Assembly: GCA_030691775.1 (NCBI GenBank)
Contig: JAUYDN010000200.1
Span: 1-11,103 of the forward strand
From: Dehalococcoidia bacterium
GTDB lineage: Bacteria; Chloroflexota; Dehalococcoidia; Dehalococcoidales; Fen-1064
Reading direction: 5' to 3'
Length of the DNA stretch: 11,103 nt
Under the pieces are notes generated by a model. The model was not told the DNA's origin and did not search any database. It was given only the letters and a program-made list of their open reading frames with translations. Position 1 is the stretch's first letter. Each line of letters starts with the position of its first letter. This document shows, in pieces, positions 6,142-11,103 of this stretch. A program made the position numbers and the translations under genes.

Positions 6142-6235
6142 GTCATACCAGCCCTTCGTCAAGCTCAGGATAAACTCCGGCTGGTATCCAGAAGGTTAAA
6201 AAACGTCTGGATTCCCGCTCGGAGGCGGGAATGAC
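6142..6235. repeat. Two-hairpin dispersed repeat, copy 2
   Basis: Same plan as 620-690: ends GTCATACC and GGAATGAC. Hairpin 1 pairs ATACCAGCC (6145-6153) with GGCTGGTAT (6179-6187). Hairpin 2 pairs ATTCCCGC (6211-6218) with GCGGGAAT (6225-6232), preceded by GTCTGG against GACTGG in copy 1. It is 23 nt longer because the first loop holds the phrase CTTCGTCAAGCTCAGG, a relative of that at 5804-5819. Thus one repeat has another lodged in its loop. A-runs lie on both sides. Confidence 0.65.
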
Positions 6236-6265
6236 AAAAAAGAGTGGGTTTTTCATACTTGATGG

Positions 6266-6282
6266 TGCCGATGTAATCGGCA
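6266..6282. promoter_or_regulatory. 17-nt palindrome, possible operator
   Basis: TGCCGAT (6266-6272) and ATCGGCA (6276-6282) are perfect 7-bp arms around GTA. The size suits a dimeric regulator, but it lies about 130 nt upstream of the -35 at 6415 and no second copy was seen, so function is a guess. Confidence 0.3.
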
Positions 6283-6414
6283 TGATTGATTCTGGAGGAA
6301 TCCGTCCCCCCAATTGTCTGAAGGACGACGAAGAATCTCAGGGTAGAGCAGAGGAAATCATTACACTCCACGAGAGTCGTTATTCCAATTATTAAACGGT
6401 CTCGTTATTCCTAT

Positions 6415-6444
6415 TTGCACGCTTTGCTTCTAAAAAGTTATACT
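6415..6444 (+). promoter_or_regulatory. Promoter of the carboxyltransferase operon
   Basis: TTGCAC (6415-6420, four of six matches), 18 nt spacer, TATACT (6439-6444, five of six). The start would be near 6451, giving a leader of about 32 nt with GAGG (6471-6474) before the ATG at 6483. It should serve both carboxyltransferase genes. Confidence 0.62.
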
Positions 6445-6482
6445 GCAAAAAGCAGCGCATTAATAAAAACGAGGCGTGAATT

Positions 6483-8021
6483 ATGGATAAGCAAGCGGCA
6501 TTGGATGAGTCGAAGCGGCGGCGCGCGATTGCTCTTGATGGTGGCGGTCCCGAAAAGATAGCACGGCACCGCCAGCGGGGGCACATTACCGCGCGGGAGA
6601 GAATCGAAGCGCTGGTTGACCCGGGCACATTTATCGAGGTAGGCCAGTTGGGACTGTTCCAGCTACCCGGTAGCGAGCAGTTGTTTCCCGCGAGCAAGTT
6701 ACATGGTTACGGTCAAATCGGCGGCCGCTGGGTGAGCATACAGTCCGATGATTCCACCGTGCTGGCAGGTACAGGCGCCGGGGGGCGGCGGGTGCGGATG
6801 GGCGGTTTTTCACCACCGGCGAAGGGCTGTCCCGTGGTCAGGTTCGGTGAGAGTGGCGGCGTCCACCTCCAGAGCGTGCAGGGTTCTATCGGCGTGCTGG
6901 CGGTCACCTATCCCATCAGGGGACTTCTCAACCCGCGCCTGGTGCCGCGAATCATCGGCATGATGGGTAACTGCTTCGGCGACCCGACCTGGCAGGCGGC
7001 TAACTCCGACTTCGTAGTACAGGTTAAAGGCACCTGCATGGCAGTCTCCGGTCCCCGTGTTCTCGGTGTGGCGCTGGAGGAGAAGACCACCCCGGAAGAG
7101 CTTGGCGGCTGGAGAGTACATGCCGAGGTCACCGGGCAGGTGGATGCCTTCGCTGAAGACGATGTGCACTGCGCCCGTATCATACGCGAGTTCCTCGGCT
7201 ATATGCCCTCGAACTGCGAAGAAGAAGCGCCACGCGTTGAGACCAAAGACCCCGCCAGCCGGTTAACAGAAAACCTGATGACCATCATCCCGGATGACCC
7301 GGCGCAGACTTATAACATGCTCGATGTCATCAGGGCTATTGTGGACGATGGCAAATTTTTCCTCCTCAAACCATTCTTTGCCCCGGCGCTCAACGTGTGC
7401 CTGGCGCGGCTTAACGGCTGGACGGTGGGTATTATCGCTAACCAGCCGCAGGTCGATAACGGCGCCATCGGTCCTGACGAGTGTGATAAAGCCACCGATT
7501 TCATCGTGATGTGCGATTCGTTTAATATCCCACTGCTATTCCTGGTGGACACGCCGGGCTTTGCCGGAGGGAATGTTTCCGAACAAAAACGCCTGCTGAC
7601 CAAGTCGATGCACTGGCTACAAGCCCTCTCACTCGTGACGGTACCGAAATTGACCCTCATCGTGCGTAAAGCCTATGGAATGGCGGCGACCGCGATGTGT
7701 GGCTCCAACAGCACCCAGGACTTTATCGCCGCGTTGACCTCAGCGGATATCCGGTCTATATCACCGGAGGTTGCTGCGGTTACCACCCATAGAGAGCGTA
7801 TCGAAAGGTCGTCTGACCCGGCGGCGGAGAGACAGCGTGTTTTACAGGAACTCCTGGCGCAAAGCAGTCCGTTCCAGGCGGCGTCCGCCGGTGGTCTGGA
7901 TGAAATTATCGACCCGCGTGATGCCAGGAAATATCTCATCGAATGCCTGGATTCTGTGCGCGGTCAGCGGAGCGATTTTATCAGCCGTCACCTTATGCAA
8001 ATCTGGCCTACCGGGTTTTAA
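6483..8021 (+). CDS. Acyl-CoA carboxylase carboxyltransferase (beta) subunit, paralogue A
   Basis: A 512-residue protein of the Carboxyl_trans family, matching the usual 510-520 length of propionyl-/acetyl-CoA carboxylase beta subunits. These cytoplasmic hexamers move the carboxyl group between carboxybiotin and an acyl-CoA. Family marks: TARERIEALVDPGTF near the N-terminus, GESGGVHLQ (122-130, first oxyanion-hole region), EELGGWRVHAEVTGQVD ending the N-domain, IRAIVDDGKFF opening the C-domain, CDSFNIPLLFLVDTPGF (ending 360), and RKAYGMAATAMCG (from R395, second oxyanion region, usually RKAYGGAY). It ends in WPTGF. GAGG lies 8 nt before the ATG. The 29-nt gap to its paralogue implies one operon. 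No biotin carboxylase or biotin carrier is in view, so the acyl substrate and even direction (carboxylation, decarboxylation or transcarboxylation) are open. Confidence 0.87.
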   Translation: MDKQAALDESKRRRAIALDGGGPEKIARHRQRGHITARERIEALVDPGTFIEVGQLGLFQLPGSEQLFPASKLHGYGQIGGRWVSIQSDDSTVLAGTGAGGRRVRMGGFSPPAKGCPVVRFGESGGVHLQSVQGSIGVLAVTYPIRGLLNPRLVPRIIGMMGNCFGDPTWQAANSDFVVQVKGTCMAVSGPRVLGVALEEKTTPEELGGWRVHAEVTGQVDAFAEDDVHCARIIREFLGYMPSNCEEEAPRVETKDPASRLTENLMTIIPDDPAQTYNMLDVIRAIVDDGKFFLLKPFFAPALNVCLARLNGWTVGIIANQPQVDNGAIGPDECDKATDFIVMCDSFNIPLLFLVDTPGFAGGNVSEQKRLLTKSMHWLQALSLVTVPKLTLIVRKAYGMAATAMCGSNSTQDFIAALTSADIRSISPEVAAVTTHRERIERSSDPAAERQRVLQELLAQSSPFQAASAGGLDEIIDPRDARKYLIECLDSVRGQRSDFISRHLMQIWPTGF

Positions 8022-8050
8022 GCGGAGAAAAATACGCAGGGAGATTTGAT

Positions 8051-9592
8051 ATGGAAAAGCAGGAAAGAATCGACGAACTCAAGCAATTAATGGAACGGAA
8101 CAGGCAAATGGGCGGACCCGAACGAATCACCGCACAGCATGCTCTCGGCAGGCTCACTGCCCGTGAAAGAATCGTTAAGCTCTTCGACCCGGGTACTTTC
8201 AAAGAGACCTGGCTTCTCCTGCAAGCGCTGACGCCCGATAGGGAAGGAACAATCACCCACATCAATAAAGTCAGTGGCTCCGGCAAAATCGATGGGCGCA
8301 CTGTCATCGTCAACGCGGACGATGCCACCGCTCGCACCGCAGGTTACCGCCCCGCCAACCAGCCGCCACGCGGTACCTATTCGAGGCTGTACCCGGAGAT
8401 GAACCACCCGGTCATTCACCTGGCGGACGGCGGCGATGCCCGCACCTTTCTCAACTCTGCGGACCGGCTCCCCGACCCCATTCCTACCAGGGCATTTACG
8501 GGCTTGCGCCGCGTGCCGCACGTTACCGCTGTAATGGGTGATGTCTACGGCGCGGCGGCATTGGAAGTGACCACCGCCGATTTCGTGGTGCAGGTCAAAG
8601 GGACTTCATTCGCTATCTCTGACCCGCGGTTGCTCGACCGGCCACTGGCTCCTGAGACTTCCCTCGAGGAACTTGGTGGCTGGAAGGTGCACTCCGAAGT
8701 CACCGGGCAGGTGGATGCCATAGCGGAGAATGAGGAGCAAGCCCTGCAAATTATACGCGAGTTTTTAAGTTACCTGCCGGAGAACTGTGATAAGGAAACA
8801 CCCCTTATCCCCAATTCAGACCCGCGCGACCGCATACTGGACAAACTGATGACCATCATTCCCGATAAAGCCAACCGCGTCTATGACATGCACCAGGTCA
8901 TCAAGCAAATAGTAGATGATGGCAGGTTCTTCCCGGTCAAGGGAAACTTTGGCAAAACACTCATCACCTGCCTGGCACGGATGAACGGGCGGCCGGTGGG
9001 CTTCATCGCCAACCAGACCCTTATCAATGCCGGCGCTGCCGGTCCCGATGAATGTGATAAAGCCGCCGACTTCATCATCCTGTGCGATACCTTCAATATT
9101 CCCCTCGTCTTCCTGGCGGACACGCCCGGCTTCCTCGTGGGTAGGCCGGCAGAGCAGAAACGCATCCCCACCAAAATTATCGCCTGGATGCAGGCAATCG
9201 CTTTCAGCACCGTGCCCAAGATGTGTATCATCATCCGTAAAGCCTATGGCATGGGTATTTCCAATATGTGCGGTACCAACTGCGGGCCGGACTATATTGC
9301 GGCTTTGACCACGGCAGAAATCAGCTTTATGTCACCGGAAGCCGCGGCAAATGTGGTCTATCTGCGGAGGATTGAATCGGCTCCTGACCCAAAGGCAGAA
9401 CGGGCACAGCTCATCAGGCAGATGGAACGGGAGAGCAGTCCCTTTCCGGCGGCACATGCCGGCTTACTCGATGATGTGCTGGACCCGCGCGACACGAGGA
9501 AGTACATCATCGATTGCCTGGAAACACTGCGGAGCCATAAGGGTGATTTTATCGGGGAGCACAGACTGCAAGGCTGGCCGACGGGATTTTAG
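8051..9592 (+). CDS. Acyl-CoA carboxylase carboxyltransferase (beta) subunit, paralogue B
   Basis: A 513-residue full-length paralogue of the gene just upstream, colinear throughout. It has TARERIVKLFDPGTF, EELGGWKVHSEVTGQVD, IKQIVDDGRFFPV, CDTFNIPLVFLADTPGF, RKAYGMGISNMCG (from R396) and the same WPTGF end. It differs most in the N-domain: the ESGG loop of A (residues 123-126) is replaced by ADGGDART (125-132), and the surrounding region is poorly conserved. A and B are therefore likely non-equivalent partners, perhaps in a mixed hexamer with only one fully active N-site. The ATG at 8051 is chosen because AGGGAG (8038-8043) lies 7 nt before it and the protein there aligns with the start of A; the frame is open further upstream but overlaps A. 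Its stop abuts the stop of the antisense kinase remnant. Confidence 0.86.
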   Translation: MEKQERIDELKQLMERNRQMGGPERITAQHALGRLTARERIVKLFDPGTFKETWLLLQALTPDREGTITHINKVSGSGKIDGRTVIVNADDATARTAGYRPANQPPRGTYSRLYPEMNHPVIHLADGGDARTFLNSADRLPDPIPTRAFTGLRRVPHVTAVMGDVYGAAALEVTTADFVVQVKGTSFAISDPRLLDRPLAPETSLEELGGWKVHSEVTGQVDAIAENEEQALQIIREFLSYLPENCDKETPLIPNSDPRDRILDKLMTIIPDKANRVYDMHQVIKQIVDDGRFFPVKGNFGKTLITCLARMNGRPVGFIANQTLINAGAAGPDECDKAADFIILCDTFNIPLVFLADTPGFLVGRPAEQKRIPTKIIAWMQAIAFSTVPKMCIIIRKAYGMGISNMCGTNCGPDYIAALTTAEISFMSPEAAANVVYLRRIESAPDPKAERAQLIRQMERESSPFPAAHAGLLDDVLDPRDTRKYIIDCLETLRSHKGDFIGEHRLQGWPTGF

Positions 9593-9859
9593 CTATTCTA
9601 CGGAGGTTGCCTGCTCTATAGACTTCCGTTCGACGTTTTCTTTTCGGACGAAGAGCAGTAATCGCCGGATGATTTCCGCCACGCGTTTCGCTTCACGATA
9701 AACGATATCGATGTACTGCCGTGTTGTCTCCGGCGGTCTACCCGGCTTGCCTGCCAGTTCAGAGAAACCGCTGATGCTCGTAAGCGGGTTGTTAATCTCA
9801 TGGGCGATGCCGGCAACCATTTCCCCGATGGATGTCAACCACTCTGCTTCGTATAACTT
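9593..9859 (-). pseudogene. Remnant of a sensor histidine kinase (HisKA segment only)
   Basis: An open frame of 88 codons between a TAG at 9862-9860 and a TAG at 9595-9593. It reads KLYEAEWLTSIGEMVAGI, then AHEINNPLTSISGFSEL (the H-box with the phospho-accepting His), and a second helix with YIDIVYREAKRVAEIIRRLL and FVRKENVERKSI. This is the dimerisation/phosphotransfer segment of NtrB/PAS-type histidine kinases. The sensor part and the whole ATP-binding domain (N, G1, F, G2 boxes) are missing, and the frame stops shortly after the second helix, exactly against the stop of the carboxyltransferase gene. The only plausible starts are TTG 9838 or an internal ATG at 9820, without a good ribosome site. 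Most likely a gene fragment left by rearrangement; the clean H-box suggests recent loss. A working stand-alone DHp peptide is less likely. Confidence 0.7.
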
Positions 9860-9912
9860 CTATCCTCATATGGTAAAATTGAGTGTGTCGGGTCTCCCGC
9901 ACAGGACATTAT

Positions 9913-11103
9913 GTGGATAAACAAACTGAAATAGAACCGCCGTTTACAGGGTCTTCTCCGGCGGATAAAAGAGATAAGTCGCCTGAAGCAAATCCTGCTG
10001 GGCGTTTAAATATAAGTAAACTTGACGAAAGCCGTCTCCCCCGCACGATTTTCAGTCTCATCTGGCCTGTTGTCATCCAGGAGTCCGCTTTCGGTGTCCT
10101 GGCGATGGTCGCCACCTTCCTGGTAGGCAAATTCGGTGCGGCGGCAATTACGGCGGTGGGACTTGGCGAGAATATCGTCCACCTGCCGGAGGTGGCTTTT
10201 GCCGGTATCGCCGTGGGCGCGACCGCCATCATCGCCCGGCACGTTGGTGCCGGCGAAACCCAGCAGGTAAACCGCTCCGTGCAACAGGCGATGCTCCTCT
10301 CGCTGGTCCTGGGTACCGTCTTTGCCATCATCTGGTGGTTCACGGCTGACTGGTGGCTGGTGATATTCCGCGCCCGGCCGGAGGTTATCGGTCTGGGAAG
10401 GGATTTCATCCGTATCAATGCCCCGGCAATCCCGGCTTTCTTCATACTTTACTGCGGCGAATCATTGATGCGCGGTAGTGGTGACACGCGCACCCCGATG
10501 ATTGTGACCGTTTCCATCGAGCTTATCGGCGCGGTGGCGGCGGTGGTCCTCATCCGCGGGTTCTGGTTCGTTCCGGCGATGGGTGTCATCGGTGCCGCAA
10601 TCGCCCGTGTGATTGTGAGTGTCCTCGGTGCGCTACTGATAATCATTCTGCTGGTAAGGGGCTGTGGCATCCTGAAATGGGACCTACGGACAGCTTTAAA
10701 ATTCGATTATGCCGCCACGAGGCGCATTCTCCGGATAGGCTTGCCGGCTTTTATAGATGCGGGGCAGATGCGCGCCGCCATGAGCGTTTACCAGATAATT
10801 ATCAGCAGTTTGGGCACGGTTTCATTCGCGGCACACTCACTGGCGATGCGCGTGGAGGAATTTGCCTTTATGCCTGCCTGGGGTTTCAGTGTCGCCGCTA
10901 CCACACTCGTCGGGCAGTACCTGGGCGCCAAGCGCCCCGACCTCGCGGAAAAAGCCGCCGGGCTGGCACGACGCTACTGTCTTATCGCGATGATTTCCAT
11001 CGGATTGCTTACGGTTATCTTCGGTCAACGACTGCTCGACGTATTCATCGATGACCCGGAGGTAATCAGGCTGGGCACGCTCGGTTTGCTGGTGTGGGCG
11101 GTG
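9913..11103 (+). CDS. MATE-family multidrug/cation-coupled exporter, 3' truncated by window edge
   Basis: 397 residues of a MATE-family (MatE) membrane exporter that uses a sodium or proton gradient to expel drugs or metabolites. A hydrophilic N-terminus of about 40 residues precedes helix 1 (IFSLIWPVVIQESAFGVLAM). The first repeat carries LVGKFGAAAITAVGLGENI and AGIAVGATAIIARHVGAG. RGSGDTRTPM (187-196) is the classic MATE motif, and the second repeat begins near RILRIGLPAFID (L277-P278). GQYLGAKRPDLAEKAA marks the matching loop in the second half. About 50-80 residues should lie beyond the window. The start is GTG 9913 with AGGA (9903-9906) 6 nt upstream; no in-frame ATG occurs before the first helix. 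It runs away from the kinase remnant; a weak TAAAAT (9874-9879) may be its -10, without a good -35. Substrate unknown. Confidence 0.88.
   Translation, partial: MDKQTEIEPPFTGSSPADKRDKSPEANPAGRLNISKLDESRLPRTIFSLIWPVVIQESAFGVLAMVATFLVGKFGAAAITAVGLGENIVHLPEVAFAGIAVGATAIIARHVGAGETQQVNRSVQQAMLLSLVLGTVFAIIWWFTADWWLVIFRARPEVIGLGRDFIRINAPAIPAFFILYCGESLMRGSGDTRTPMIVTVSIELIGAVAAVVLIRGFWFVPAMGVIGAAIARVIVSVLGALLIIILLVRGCGILKWDLRTALKFDYAATRRILRIGLPAFIDAGQMRAAMSVYQIIISSLGTVSFAAHSLAMRVEEFAFMPAWGFSVAATTLVGQYLGAKRPDLAEKAAGLARRYCLIAMISIGLLTVIFGQRLLDVFIDDPEVIRLGTLGLLVWAV

Larger units (their letters stand above)
6070..6482. other. Gene-free interval between tRNA-Glu and the carboxyltransferase genes
   Basis: These 413 nt have no supported gene. 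In order they hold: a C8-A7 homopolymer junction (6127-6141), the two-hairpin repeat copy 2 (6142-6235), a 17-nt palindrome (6266-6282), a tract with GAAGGACGACGAAGAATCT (6320-6338) that looks like half of another dispersed repeat, and a promoter (6415-6444). The open frame on the minus strand across 6165-6371 runs through repeat sequence, has no recognisable protein features, and is not called. Confidence 0.55.

Noticed and set aside
588..6235. CRISPR array from the repeated hairpin units
   Set aside because: Only two diverged copies about 5.5 kb apart, with no regular spacers and no cas genes.
6211..6240. Rho-independent terminator at the second hairpin of repeat copy 2
   Set aside because: On the plus strand the stem is followed by A, not T; on the minus strand the T-run is about 10 nt away from the stem. 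The hairpin is better explained by the repeat family.
6165..6371. Minus-strand open frame of 68 codons
   Set aside because: It runs through repeat copy 2 and the palindrome, with no protein family signal.
7943..8050. Upstream start for carboxyltransferase paralogue B
   Set aside because: The extension overlaps paralogue A in another frame, and a good Shine-Dalgarno plus homology point to ATG 8051.
6483..9592. The two carboxyltransferases as one gene broken in two, or as N- and C-halves
   Set aside because: Each contains the full N- and C-domains and has its own start, ribosome site and stop.
9909..10445. Minus-strand open frame of 178 codons
   Set aside because: It is antisense to the MATE gene, whose plus-strand frame has the RGSGDTRTPM motif and helices; the composition is that of a shadow frame.

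Overview
This is bacterial DNA of roughly 50-55% GC (estimated by eye). It carries lgt, a CsoR-type repressor, a tRNA with its CCA encoded, and bacterial -35/-10 promoters. The composite short repeats, the fused membrane/spermidine-synthase-like protein and the unusual acyl-CoA carboxyltransferases suggest an anaerobic Chloroflexota (Dehalococcoidia-like) genome. That placement is inference; no marker here proves it.

Left part (1-1646): a copper-response locus. A P-type ATPase with an N-terminal YHS-type Cys domain reads leftward out of the window. A CsoR-family repressor reads rightward. Each promoter carries the same C6-ATAG core inside an inverted repeat just downstream of its -10, so one repressor probably controls both. 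A 71-nt two-hairpin repeat lies between the promoters. A 73-residue membrane protein resembling DUF2933 follows and may belong to the same response.

Centre (1749-5727): lgt overlaps by ATGA a large gene for a membrane protein with a central SAM-binding, spermidine-synthase-like domain. A VTT/DedA-family membrane protein faces it, and the two genes end in one shared CTAG. Next come a nested inverted-repeat cluster (5789-5894), a promoter and a tRNA-Glu(UUC) gene (5955-6069), and a 413-nt gene-free stretch. That stretch holds the second copy of the two-hairpin repeat, a short palindrome and a good promoter.

Right part (6483-11103): two complete but diverged acyl-CoA carboxyltransferase (beta) subunits lie in tandem, 29 nt apart. 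No biotin carboxylase or biotin-carrier gene is visible. Abutting the second one is a short antisense remnant of a sensor histidine kinase, keeping only the HisKA segment. A MATE-family exporter then starts at a GTG and runs out of the window.

No clearly new defence or mobile system is seen. The most notable points are the twin-operator copper switch, the orphan carboxyltransferase pair with altered oxyanion regions, the lgt-coupled membrane enzyme, the orphan HisKA piece and the dispersed composite repeat.
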